DNA of 17,076 bases from UBA4658 sp002405485 (GTDB taxonomy: Bacteria > Planctomycetota > Phycisphaerae > Phycisphaerales > UBA1924). Location: positions 1 through 17,076 of the forward strand of contig DAISGC010000084.1 in the NCBI GenBank assembly GCA_036823255.1, written 5' to 3'. Each line of letters begins with the position of its first letter. The first letter of the stretch is position 1. The notes under the pieces were generated by a model. It did no database searches and was not told the DNA's origin. It was given only the letters and a program-made list of their open reading frames with translations. Positions 7,304 through 14,412 of the stretch are shown here, piece by piece. The translations under genes and the position numbers were made by a program.

Positions 7304-8966
7304 CCGGCACGCCGCTCTTGCCTTCGCCCTCTCCCGCCGGACGCCCAGCGGCAAGCTCCAACGGCAGGATGACGCTGAACATCGCCCCCCGGCCAAGCTC
7401 GCTCTCGACCTGGATCTCGCCCTGCAGCATCGCCGTCAGCTCCTTGCAGATCGCAAGCCCCAGCCCCGTTCCGGCATGACGCCGCGTGTGCCCGGTGTCG
7501 AGCTGCTGGAACTTGTCGAAGATCCGCTTCTGATCCTCCGGCGCAATCCCCGGGCCGGTGTCCAGAACGCTGATCCGCACCCGATCCTCCGATCCCGCAC
7601 CCTCGCTGGCTCGGCCCACCAGCCGCTCGGCCCGGACCGTCACCTTCGCGATCGAGGCCCGTCCGCGCAGCTTGTCATCCGCGGCCTTTTCGCTCGTGAA
7701 CTTCACCGCATTGCTGAGCAGGTTGAAGATCACCTGCTGGAACTTCTTCACGTCCGTCTCGATGTTCGGGACGTCGCCGGAGAACTCCGTCGCCAGCTCC
7801 ACGCCCCCGCGGTCCGCCAGCGGCCGAATCAGCCCGACCATCGCCTCGCACGCGTCCCGCACGTTCATCGAGGCCACCGTCAGGTCCACCTTTCCGGCCT
7901 CCACCTTCGCCATCTCCAGCAGCGAGTTGATCATCTCCAGCAGCGCCCGACCCGCGTTCAGGATGTTCTCCAGATACCGCTTCCGCTTCGCGAGCTTGCC
8001 CCCGTCGTCGCCCCCTGAGGCCTGCGCTTCCTCCTCCTTCTGCACGTTCTCCAGCAGCAGCTCCGCGAACCCGATGATCGAGTTCAGCGGCGTCCGCAGC
8101 TCGTGGCTCACATTGGCCAGAAACTCCCCCTTCACCTTGTTCGCCTCGAACAGGGCCACGTTCCGCTCGCTCAGCTCGTTCACCTTCAGGTCAAGCTGCG
8201 CGTTGAGCGCCCTGAGCTGCTCCTGTCCGCTCGTCACGTTCTCCAGCATCTGGTTGAACGCCTCGGAGAGCTCCTCGAACTCATCTCCGGTCTGAATGTC
8301 CGACCGCACCGCCAGGTTCCCCTCGCGGACGGTCTCCGCCGTCGATTTCAGCTCGCGCACCGGCTGAAGGATGAGCTTGCTGGTGATCAGATAGAACACC
8401 AGCACCGCAAGCCCGAGCGCGATCAGCCCCGCGCTTGCCAGGTAGATCATGTTCACCGCAAGCTGGGCGCCCGCGTTCGGGCTCGTGCGAGACAGCGTGA
8501 CAACGCCCACGATCTCCCCCGGCACACCCGCCCGCGGGCTCTCCCCTCGGGCCACCTTCACGTAGCGATACTCCCGGCTCAGACCCTTCCAGCGCGCCTC
8601 GTGTGCCTCGTTCCGCTCGGGATTCTCGCGGAACTCCCGAAGCGATCGCGCGAGAAACTCGTCCCCAAGCCCCGCCGGCCCGGGTCCGATCGACGCCACC
8701 CGCGCGTCCTCGATGCTCATCAGCCGCACCTCGGCGTCCCCGATCTGCTCCTCCACCCCGGGACGCAGAAACGGCCCCGCCCCCGCCATGTCCCGCACCC
8801 CACGCTCCCACACCTCCACAAGCTGCTTCGAAAGGTCCTTCTGCGCCTCGTCCACGATCGCGTTCATCCGCACCAGCGGCACCAGCAGCGCGGCGAGGAT
8901 GATGATCACCACCGCGGCCCCGAAGAGCAGAAGGCACTTGTTCGCCAGTGAGATGCCGCGCCACAT
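7266..8966 (-). CDS. Membrane sensor histidine kinase with HAMP domain
   Basis: The 566-residue kinase senses a signal outside the inner membrane and autophosphorylates a His for transfer to a response regulator. Order of parts: TM1 about 10-33; a periplasmic region of about 140 residues with no domain I recognise; TM2 about 174-196; HAMP about 197-249; a coiled coil to about 280; the H-box SHELRTPLN with phospho-acceptor His288; the N-box NLLSNAVKFT from 415; G1 DTGPGI 469-474; F-box RIFDKF 481-486; and G2 GTGLGL 499-504, followed by a low-complexity tail. An acidic then basic insert (about 306-330) lengthens the loop of the dimerisation hairpin. No receiver or output domain is present. It lies 20 bases downstream of proS and no response regulator gene is in the window, so the pathway is unknown. 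Confidence 0.93.
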   Translation of the reverse strand: MWRGISLANKCLLLFGAAVVIIILAALLVPLVRMNAIVDEAQKDLSKQLVEVWERGVRDMAGAGPFLRPGVEEQIGDAEVRLMSIEDARVASIGPGPAGLGDEFLARSLREFRENPERNEAHEARWKGLSREYRYVKVARGESPRAGVPGEIVGVVTLSRTSPNAGAQLAVNMIYLASAGLIALGLAVLVFYLITSKLILQPVRELKSTAETVREGNLAVRSDIQTGDEFEELSEAFNQMLENVTSGQEQLRALNAQLDLKVNELSERNVALFEANKVKGEFLANVSHELRTPLNSIIGFAELLLENVQKEEEAQASGGDDGGKLAKRKRYLENILNAGRALLEMINSLLEMAKVEAGKVDLTVASMNVRDACEAMVGLIRPLADRGGVELATEFSGDVPNIETDVKKFQQVIFNLLSNAVKFTSEKAADDKLRGRASIAKVTVRAERLVGRASEGAGSEDRVRISVLDTGPGIAPEDQKRIFDKFQQLDTGHTRRHAGTGLGLAICKELTAMLQGEIQVESELGRGAMFSVILPLELAAGRPAGEGEGKSGVPDAAARSSGALAR

Positions 8967-8986
8967 GAGTGGTCAAGCGTAGCGAT

Positions 8987-10819
8987 TCACCACGCCGCGC
9001 CAAGCACACCCTGCGCCTTTGCCCCAAGGGCCTCAAAGCTCACCACCTCTCCCTTGCTCGCGGCCCCGTCCTTGCGGACCTTGAACTCCACCCCGCCCTG
9101 CTCCAGCGCCTTGTCGCCGATGGTGATCCGCAGGGGCAGGCCGATCAGGTCGGCATCCTTGAACTTCACGCCCGGACGCTCGCTCCGATCGTCGATCAGC
9201 ACGTCATACCCGAACTCCGCGAGCGTCGCCGAGACACGCCTGGCGGCCTCCTGCTGCTTGGCCTCTTCGGGTTTCATCAGCACCACCAGCGCGTGGTACG
9301 GCGCGATCGCCGCCGGCCAGATGATCCCGTCGGCGTCATGATTCTGCTCAACGCTCGCCGCCATCGTCCGGCTGACCCCGATGCCGTAGCACCCCATGAT
9401 CACCGCACGCTTCTGCTGATCCTTGTCCAGAATCGCCAGGCCCATCGCCTCGGAGTACTTCGTCCCCAGCTTGAAGATGTGCCCCACCTCGATCCCGCGT
9501 CCGGTCTCCAGCTTGGCTCCCTCGGCCCTTGGCGACGGATCGCCCGCCATCGCGTTGCGCACGTCGCAGATACGCACCTTGGTCGTATCATCCAGCACAT
9601 TGCCCACGTCGCGCCGCCAGTTGAAGTGCTTGACGTGATAATCCTTCTTGTCCGCCCCGCTCGCCCAGAATCCGCCCTGAGCAGCGTCAGGATCGATCAG
9701 CAGCAGGGTGCCCGGCACCGTGTTCACCGTCCGCGGCGAGACATACCCGATGGCAAACCCCGCCTCGCGAGCCGCCTTCTCATCCGCGAGCGCAACCGTG
9801 AGCGAGCCATCGCCCAGCATCGCCCGCACCGCGATCTTCACCTTGCCCTCGTTCACATCGTGATCGCCGCGGACGACGGCAACCAGCCATCGACCCCCTG
9901 AAACAGAGAACACGATGCTCTTGAGCATCCGATCCGGCTTCACCTTCATGAACTTGCCGACCTCATCGATCCCCGGCAGGTTTGGCGTGTGGACCTCGGT
10001 CAGTTCGCCCGTCGGTGCGGCGTTCAGATCATGCCCGCGTTTGCCGATCTCGCACTTCTCGACGTTCGCCGCGTACCCGCTCACCGGGCACTTCAGGATC
10101 GTGTCCTCGCCGCTCTCGGCGTTCACCATGAACTCGTGGCTCGCCGAGCCCCCGATCGGGCCGCTCTCGGCCTCCACCGCCGTGAACGAGAGCCCGCAGC
10201 GCGTGAAGATGTTCGAGTATGCGCGATACATCGCGTCATACGTCTCGTTCAGCCCGCCCGGACCCTCGACATGCATGTGGAAGCTGTACGCGTCCTTCAT
10301 GATGAACTCGCGGCAGCGCAGCAGCCCCGACCGCGGCCGCGCCTCATCGCGGAACTTCGTCTGCACCTGGTACAGGTTCAACGGCAACTGCGTGTAGCTC
10401 GTCACGCTCCCCTTCACCAGTTCCGTGATCGGCTCCTCGTGCGTCGGTCCGAGCGCGCACGTCGCGTCCTTCCGATCGATCACCTTGAACAGCAGGTCCC
10501 CGTAATCCACGTCACGCCTGGTTCCCGCATACAGCTCGATCGGCAGCAGCACCGGCAGGCACAACTCGCTCGCACCGGCCGCGTCCATCTCTTCGCGGAC
10601 GATCCGACCCACCTTCTGGAGCGTGCGCCAGGCCAGCGGCAGATAGTCGTAGATCCCCGACCCCAGCTTGCGGATGTAGCCGGCTCGGCTCAGCAGGATG
10701 TGCGAGGGGCTCTCGGCATCGGCCGGGGCCTCGCGCGTCGTGGGAATGAGCGTCGCGCTCCAACGCTGGATCACGCCGCGATGAGCCCGGTTCAGTGACG
10801 TTGCAGTCTGCGTGGACAT
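8987..10819 (-). CDS. proS: Prolyl-tRNA synthetase, bacterial type with editing domain
   Basis: This cytoplasmic class II synthetase charges tRNA-Pro. The 610-residue protein has the N-terminal catalytic part (SAGYIRKL-like RAGYIRKLGSGIYDYLPL at 45-62, LGPTHEE at 123-129, motif 2 around FRDEARPRSGLLRCREF at 156-172), a long insertion between motifs 2 and 3 (about 240-420, containing KPDRMLKSIVF and VAVVRGDHDVNEGK) that corresponds to the YbaK-like editing domain removing Ala-tRNA-Pro, motif 3 GCYGIGVSRTMAA at 476-488, and the C-terminal anticodon-binding domain from about 505. This order marks the bacterial (ProS type 1) form rather than the archaeal/eukaryotic form. Length is slightly above the usual because of the N-terminus (1-18). 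ATG at 10819 has no clear Shine-Dalgarno sequence. Confidence 0.97.
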   Translation of the reverse strand: MSTQTATSLNRAHRGVIQRWSATLIPTTREAPADAESPSHILLSRAGYIRKLGSGIYDYLPLAWRTLQKVGRIVREEMDAAGASELCLPVLLPIELYAGTRRDVDYGDLLFKVIDRKDATCALGPTHEEPITELVKGSVTSYTQLPLNLYQVQTKFRDEARPRSGLLRCREFIMKDAYSFHMHVEGPGGLNETYDAMYRAYSNIFTRCGLSFTAVEAESGPIGGSASHEFMVNAESGEDTILKCPVSGYAANVEKCEIGKRGHDLNAAPTGELTEVHTPNLPGIDEVGKFMKVKPDRMLKSIVFSVSGGRWLVAVVRGDHDVNEGKVKIAVRAMLGDGSLTVALADEKAAREAGFAIGYVSPRTVNTVPGTLLLIDPDAAQGGFWASGADKKDYHVKHFNWRRDVGNVLDDTTKVRICDVRNAMAGDPSPRAEGAKLETGRGIEVGHIFKLGTKYSEAMGLAILDKDQQKRAVIMGCYGIGVSRTMAASVEQNHDADGIIWPAAIAPYHALVVLMKPEEAKQQEAARRVSATLAEFGYDVLIDDRSERPGVKFKDADLIGLPLRITIGDKALEQGGVEFKVRKDGAASKGEVVSFEALGAKAQGVLGAAW

Positions 10820-10861
10820 AGGGGCCGATGGTATGGCCGCTCTGATCCCGCTTCAGACTTT

Positions 10862-10879
10862 GCCCGCTCAGCCGCGGGC
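10862..10879 (-). promoter_or_regulatory. Hairpin in the proS leader
   Basis: Perfect six-base arms GCCCGC/GCGGGC with a six-base loop, about 43 bases upstream of the proS ATG and followed on the minus strand by AAAGTC rather than a T-run. It could be a leader structure or chance in GC-rich DNA. I see no T-box-like features. Confidence 0.25.
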
Positions 10880-10928
10880 TCGACTGCTCCATCGCACGCC
10901 CGGGCTGCGGCGGATCGGGTGCCGTGCT

Positions 10929-11000
10929 CCCCCGTCCACCCCCGTCCACCCCCGCTCACCAGCCCTCCCCGCCCCCCGCCCCCCTCCCCCCGGCGCCCCC
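10929..11000 (-). repeat. G-run tract on the coding strand between htrA and proS
   Basis: The plus strand shows about ten runs of three to six C, so the transcribed minus strand carries the matching G-runs. The proS-proximal part (10929-10958) is a 10-base imperfect tandem repeat, roughly CCCCCGTCCA three times. The tract starts five bases beyond the htrA stop and ends about 110 bases before the proS start. Multiple closely spaced G-runs are compatible with G-quadruplex formation in the mRNA or the non-template strand; this is inferred from composition alone. Confidence 0.6.
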
Positions 11001-11005
11001 GATCA

Positions 11006-12415
11006 TCAACGCGTCCCGATCTTCACCTCAATCTGCCCGCCGCCCTGCGGCTGCTCCAGCGTCAGCTTCACTTCCCGCCCCTGGTGCAGGCCCTGCTCCG
11101 CCAGCGACACGAACAACAGCTCGGTCGACGACACCGGCACGTCATTCACCGCGACCACCCGCTGGTTGGGCCTCACGCCCGCTCGAGACGCCGCCGATGG
11201 CACCCGAACCTCGGTGATGAACACCTGCTCGTCGGTCGTCTCGGCGATGTCCGCCACCCCGAAGTTGCCCACGATCTGCATCGTCTCGCGGCGTTCCTCG
11301 TCGGTGATCAGCCGTCCCAGCGTGACCTCAAGCTCCTGCGTCTCGGCCCCGCGCACCACCTCCACCCGCATCTTGTCCCCCGGGCCGTTGTTCGTGATCG
11401 CCGACCGCAGCACCGTCACCCCCGTGATCGCCTGGCCGTTGAGTCTGGTGATGATGTCCCCCGGCCTCAGCCCCGCGTTCTGCGCCGGCCCGCCCTGCTG
11501 CGTTGCACTCACGAACACGCCGCGCCCGCGATACCCGCGCTGATTCAGGATCGCGAAGTTCTGCTCATCCGTTCCGGGATAGTTGATCCCGAGGAAGCCC
11601 CGCGCCACCACACCCTGGTTGATGAGCTGGTCCGCCACCCGCTCGATCGTCGACAGCGGGATCGCGAAGCTGATCCCCGAGTTCTGCCCCTCCCGCGAGC
11701 TCACCTGAGGCGCCGTCGCGATCGCCACGTTCATCCCCACGACCTTCCCCTCCACGTTCACCAGCGGCCCACCCGAGTTGCCCGGGTTCACCGCCGCGTC
11801 GGTCTGGATGAAGTTCGTGAATCCGCCTTGACCGATGATCCGGTTCGGATCACGCCCGAGCCCCGACACGATCCCCTCCGACATCGAGAACTTGAACCCG
11901 AACGGCGAGCCGACCGCGTACACCCGGTCCCCCTGGTGCAGCTCCAGACCCGTTGCCCGTCGCGCCGGAAACAGACCCTCGGTCGTCTTGACCTTCAGCA
12001 CCGCGATGTCCGTGCTCCGGTCCTGGCCGACCAGCGTCGCCTCCACCGCTCGCCCGTCATAGAACTGCACCACGATCTGGTCCGACCCGCGCACCACGTG
12101 CGAGTTCGTCACGATGTGCCCCTGGTCGTCGAACACCCATCCGGAGCCCTGCCCGGCACGCTCCATGAAGTTCCCCTGACGCTCCAGCACGCCGATGTGC
12201 ACCACCGACGGCTCCACGGCGTCGGCGATGTTCCGCACCGCCTTGTCGATCTGCTTCAGAATCGTGTCCTGGTCCAAGGCCTGCTGCGCCGTCCGGATGC
12301 TCGTGTCCGTTCCCGCATACCCGATCATCCGCACCGCCGCCGGCGCCGCCACCAGCGTCACAAGCGCCGTCACAAGAACCACCAGCGCCGGTCCATACGC
12401 AATGAACTTCCGCAT
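11006..12415 (-). CDS. Periplasmic serine protease, DegP/HtrA family, two PDZ domains
   Basis: The protein is an envelope quality-control protease/chaperone. From ATG 12415 it has 469 residues: an N-terminal hydrophobic segment (about 7-28), either an uncleaved anchor or a signal peptide; a trypsin-like domain with catalytic His106 (VTNSHVV), Asp136 (STDIAVL) and Ser214 (NPGNSGGPLVN); the activation-loop region around 172-200; PDZ1 about 270-360 (GLRPGDIITRLNGQAI); and PDZ2 about 385-469 (AGVRPNQRVVAVNDVPV). All family hallmarks are intact. Start choice: an upstream in-frame TTG at 12430 is part of TTGGAG, whose GGAG (12425-12428) lies nine bases before ATG 12415, so GGAG is better read as the ribosome site. 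It is the only envelope-stress gene here. DegP, DegQ and DegS-like members cannot be told apart from sequence alone, although two PDZ domains exclude DegS. Confidence 0.95.
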   Translation of the reverse strand: MRKFIAYGPALVVLVTALVTLVAAPAAVRMIGYAGTDTSIRTAQQALDQDTILKQIDKAVRNIADAVEPSVVHIGVLERQGNFMERAGQGSGWVFDDQGHIVTNSHVVRGSDQIVVQFYDGRAVEATLVGQDRSTDIAVLKVKTTEGLFPARRATGLELHQGDRVYAVGSPFGFKFSMSEGIVSGLGRDPNRIIGQGGFTNFIQTDAAVNPGNSGGPLVNVEGKVVGMNVAIATAPQVSSREGQNSGISFAIPLSTIERVADQLINQGVVARGFLGINYPGTDEQNFAILNQRGYRGRGVFVSATQQGGPAQNAGLRPGDIITRLNGQAITGVTVLRSAITNNGPGDKMRVEVVRGAETQELEVTLGRLITDEERRETMQIVGNFGVADIAETTDEQVFITEVRVPSAASRAGVRPNQRVVAVNDVPVSSTELLFVSLAEQGLHQGREVKLTLEQPQGGGQIEVKIGTR

Positions 12416-12456
12416 GCCGATCATCTCCAAAGTTGAACAGACCTTCCAGTTGCCTT

Positions 12457-12521
12457 TGGTGGCTCAGGCGTCCCGCCTGTGTCTCTTTTGCATCTGGTGG
12501 CACAGGCGTCTCGCCCGCGTC
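12457..12521. repeat. Pair of palindrome-containing direct repeats upstream of htrA
   Basis: Two 27-base copies (12457-12483 and 12495-12521) match at 23 positions and share TGGTGGC.CAGGCGTC.CGCC. The first contains perfect arms CAGGCG-TCC-CGCCTG (12465-12479); in the second the right arm has decayed to CGCCCG. They lie in the 195-base gap between panB and htrA, within the likely htrA leader or promoter region. Motifs of this look (GGCACAGGCGTCTCGCCTGTG-like) are, as I recall, dispersed intergenic repeats in planctomycete and verrucomicrobial genomes; only a genome search can show that here. Confidence 0.6.
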
Positions 12522-12610
12522 ACCACCGCCCTCTCCAGATCGTCAAGCCCACCACCAGTCCCGCTTGCTCCCTGATCTCCTTCAGGTATACACGCCAAGC
12601 CCGCAAACGT

Positions 12611-13537
12611 TCAGGGCATTTTCATCGTGTACACCTGTCCCCCGATCTCCCGCCGCTTCACCCGCCCAACCCACTCCGCCGCAGCCCGCTGATACCCCGC
12701 CCCAAGATCCGCGACCGGTTCGGCAAACCGCGGCGGGCGATCGCTCATCCCCACCAGATCCTGCAGCACAAGCACCTGCCCATGGCACGCCGTGCCCGCT
12801 CCGATACCAATCAGCGGCACGCTGGTCGCGCTCATGATCTGCTGCGTCACCTCCGGCGGCACCGCCTCCACCAGCAGCATCTGACACCCCGCCCGCTCCA
12901 GTGCCACCGCATCCGCCACGACCTGAGCCGCCGCCGCCGGTGTGCGCCCCGCTGCCGCATACCCGCCCGTCAACGCCACGAACTGCGGCCTCGAGCCCAC
13001 ATGCCCGCACACCGGCACCCCCGCTCGCACGATCTTCTCAATCCGCGGCGCCAGATGGGCGTCCGCTTCGATCTTCACAATGTCCGCGAACCCCTCCGTG
13101 AGGAACCGCCCGGCGTTGCGGATCGCCGACGCGTCGTCCACCTGATACGACATGAACGGCATGTCGCCCATCACCACGCAGTTCGGCGCGCCCCGCTTGA
13201 CGCCTGCCGTGAGCGCCAGCAGCACGTCCAGCGGCATATCGATGGTCCGTGGCAGCCCCAGCACCACCTCGGCCGCCGTGTCGCCCACCAGCAGCACATG
13301 CACGCCCCCGCGTGCCAGCCATCGTGCCGTTGTCGCGTCATACGCCGTCAGGCACGCAAAGGCCTCCCCGCTCTGAGCCATCCGCGAAAGGGTTTGCAGT
13401 GTCACTCGACTCGGACTCCCTGCACCAGAGCCCACGCCCGGCCCCGGCCCTGAGCCTGACCCTGAGCCTGGCCCTGAGCCCGGTCCTGTACCCATGCTCA
13501 CACCCTGCAGCCCGTTCGTTCCCGGTGAGAGAGACAT
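12611..13537 (-). CDS. panB: 3-methyl-2-oxobutanoate hydroxymethyltransferase
   Basis: PanB transfers a hydroxymethyl group from 5,10-methylenetetrahydrofolate to 2-oxoisovalerate to give ketopantoate, the first committed step to pantothenate and CoA. The core begins at about residue 45 with VTLQTL and shows LTAYDATTARWL, VGDTAAEVVLGL, RGAPNCVVMGDMPFMSY, GHVG, the catalytic-Glu strand LLVEAVPPEV, and the family signature IGIGAGTACHGQVLVLQDLVG. Core length matches the usual 260-odd residues. The first 44 residues are non-family, Gly/Ser/Pro-rich and encoded by a 12-base tandem repeat. Possible starts are ATG 13537 (given), ATG 13495, and GTG 13405, the last with GGGAG ten bases upstream and starting exactly at the conserved core. 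GTG 13405 may be the true start. No panC or panD is nearby. Confidence 0.93.
   Translation of the reverse strand: MSLSPGTNGLQGVSMGTGPGSGPGSGSGSGPGPGVGSGAGSPSRVTLQTLSRMAQSGEAFACLTAYDATTARWLARGGVHVLLVGDTAAEVVLGLPRTIDMPLDVLLALTAGVKRGAPNCVVMGDMPFMSYQVDDASAIRNAGRFLTEGFADIVKIEADAHLAPRIEKIVRAGVPVCGHVGSRPQFVALTGGYAAAGRTPAAAAQVVADAVALERAGCQMLLVEAVPPEVTQQIMSATSVPLIGIGAGTACHGQVLVLQDLVGMSDRPPRFAEPVADLGAGYQRAAAEWVGRVKRREIGGQVYTMKMP
13446..13493. repeat. 12-base tandem repeat at the panB N-terminus
   Basis: Four consecutive 12-base units (13446, 13458, 13470, 13482) have the consensus GGCCCTGAGCCT on the plus strand. The first three are nearly identical and the fourth is diverged. On the minus strand, in the panB frame, a unit encodes Gly-Ser-Gly-Pro. 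Twelve is divisible by three, so copy-number change would not alter the panB frame. If panB starts at GTG 13405 the repeat lies in the leader instead. Confidence 0.8.
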
Positions 13538-13637
13538 GCCTCAAGGATAGGAGCCCACACGACGGCCCTTCGCTGGCCGAACGGGAGCTCCATCCGCACG
13601 CGCTCAACTCGAAGAAGGTACCGCGCACGCGCCCTCT

Positions 13638-14315
13638 TCAACGCCGTGAAGCCCCAGAGCTCTTTCCAGTCTTTGGTTTGGGCACAACGCTCGCGGCCCG
13701 GGAGCGTACGGGGGAATAGGGCGGGTCCGAATCATGCGACCGGGTCCGCTTGGTCGTTCCCACCTTGGACTTTGCAGGCTTCCGGGATTTCACCCGTGCG
13801 GCTGCCGGCTTGGCCTCCACAACCGCTCCGCTCTGCAGGGCCTTCACCGCCGCCAGAACCTCCGCCGCGTGGCCCTTGACCTTCACCTTGTCCCACCGCT
13901 GCGCCACGCGCCCATCCGGCCCGATCAGGTACGTCGTCCGCACCACGCCCATGTACTTCCGGCCGTACATCGACTTCTCCTGCCAGACGCCGTAAGCGCC
14001 GCAGGTCCGAGGCGAACCCTTGGCATCACGTTCATCGACAAGCAGCGGGAACGTCAGGTCGTGCTTTCCGGCAAACCGCTCATGCGACGACGCATCGTCC
14101 GGGCTGACACCGAGCACCGTCGCCTTGACCTTCCCAAAGTCGGGCTCGGCGTCGCGAAACTGGCAGGCCTGCAGCGTGCAGTCCGACGTGTCGTCCTTCG
14201 GGTAGAAGTACACCACCACGTTGCGACCGGCAAGGTCACTCAGACGGTGCACCTTCCCACGCTGATCGGTCAGTTCGAACGAAGGGGCCTTCTGGCCAAC
14301 ATTCACGAGTGGCAT
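13638..14315 (-). CDS. bcp: Thiol peroxidase of the Bcp/PrxQ group with a basic tail
   Basis: This peroxiredoxin reduces hydrogen and organic peroxides with thioredoxin as the electron source. The AhpC/TSA-type fold is recognised from APSFELTDQRGK, VVVYFYPKDDTSDCT, GVSPDDASSHERFAGKH and RTTYLIGPDGRV. The peroxidatic Cys is Cys46 in PxxxTxxC, with a second Cys51 five residues on, the spacing of the intramolecular-disulfide PrxQ type. The usual PG before the Cys is SD here. The protein has 225 residues against about 155 for typical Bcp: the last 70 or so are Lys/Arg/Ser/Ala/Pro-rich and look disordered. The ATG has an excellent AGGAGG (14321-14326) five bases upstream. Neighbours are panB downstream and a small anchored protein upstream. 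Confidence 0.93.
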   Translation of the reverse strand: MPLVNVGQKAPSFELTDQRGKVHRLSDLAGRNVVVYFYPKDDTSDCTLQACQFRDAEPDFGKVKATVLGVSPDDASSHERFAGKHDLTFPLLVDERDAKGSPRTCGAYGVWQEKSMYGRKYMGVVRTTYLIGPDGRVAQRWDKVKVKGHAAEVLAAVKALQSGAVVEAKPAAARVKSRKPAKSKVGTTKRTRSHDSDPPYSPVRSRAASVVPKPKTGKSSGASRR

Positions 14316-14320
14316 GTGTG

Positions 14321-14348
14321 CCTCCTCTCGTACCTCTCATCGTACGAG
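14321..14348 (-). promoter_or_regulatory. Hairpin abutting the bcp Shine-Dalgarno sequence
   Basis: On the minus strand, perfect seven-base arms CTCGTAC and GTACGAG (14342-14348 and 14327-14333) flank an eight-base loop. They are followed with no gap by AGGAGG (14321-14326), five bases before the bcp ATG. Such a stem could modulate ribosome access or mRNA decay, or as DNA could bind a dimeric regulator. Function is inferred from position. Confidence 0.45.
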
Positions 14349-14398
14349 CTTTGGCACGTTTCGGACCTCGCGGCCCTTGGATTCCGTGTTTGACACAC

Positions 14399-14412
14399 AC
14401 AACCCCGGTTGT
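14399..14412. promoter_or_regulatory. Operator-like palindrome ACAACC-CC-GGTTGT
   Basis: Perfect six-base arms with a two-base spacer, 84 bases upstream of the bcp ATG and 48 bases beyond the stop of the preceding gene. A 10-base direct repeat CCCCAGTCGT (14415-14424 and 14428-14437) lies next to it. The gap is long for this minus-strand gene run, so it may hold the bcp promoter and an operator. No promoter boxes can be named with confidence. Confidence 0.35.

Noticed and set aside
6023..7372. Long plus-strand open frame opposite hutG
   Set aside because: Same reason: the minus strand encodes all arginase-family metal motifs, and the plus-strand product has no domain-like pattern.
7304..7396. 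hutG starting at 7396
   Set aside because: It would overlap the histidine kinase gene by 131 bases, and the added residues are Arg/Ser/Cys-rich with no family similarity.
10820..10928. T-box riboswitch in front of proS
   Set aside because: Only a short hairpin is present. There is no specifier loop, T-box consensus or terminator/antiterminator pair, and the gap is too short.
10929..10958. CRISPR-like array
   Set aside because: The period is 10 bases, with no spacer-repeat alternation and no cas genes.
12416..12430. htrA starting at TTG 12430
   Set aside because: The TTG belongs to TTGGAG, whose GGAG is well spaced as the ribosome site for ATG 12415.
10919..12436. Long plus-strand open frame opposite htrA
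   Set aside because: It is antisense to a gene with a complete catalytic triad and PDZ domains. The translation is His/Arg/Pro-rich low-complexity sequence, as expected for a reverse frame in GC-rich DNA.
12457..12521. Insertion sequence remnant
   Set aside because: No transposase fragment or target duplication is visible; the copies are too short and are better described as a palindromic intergenic repeat.
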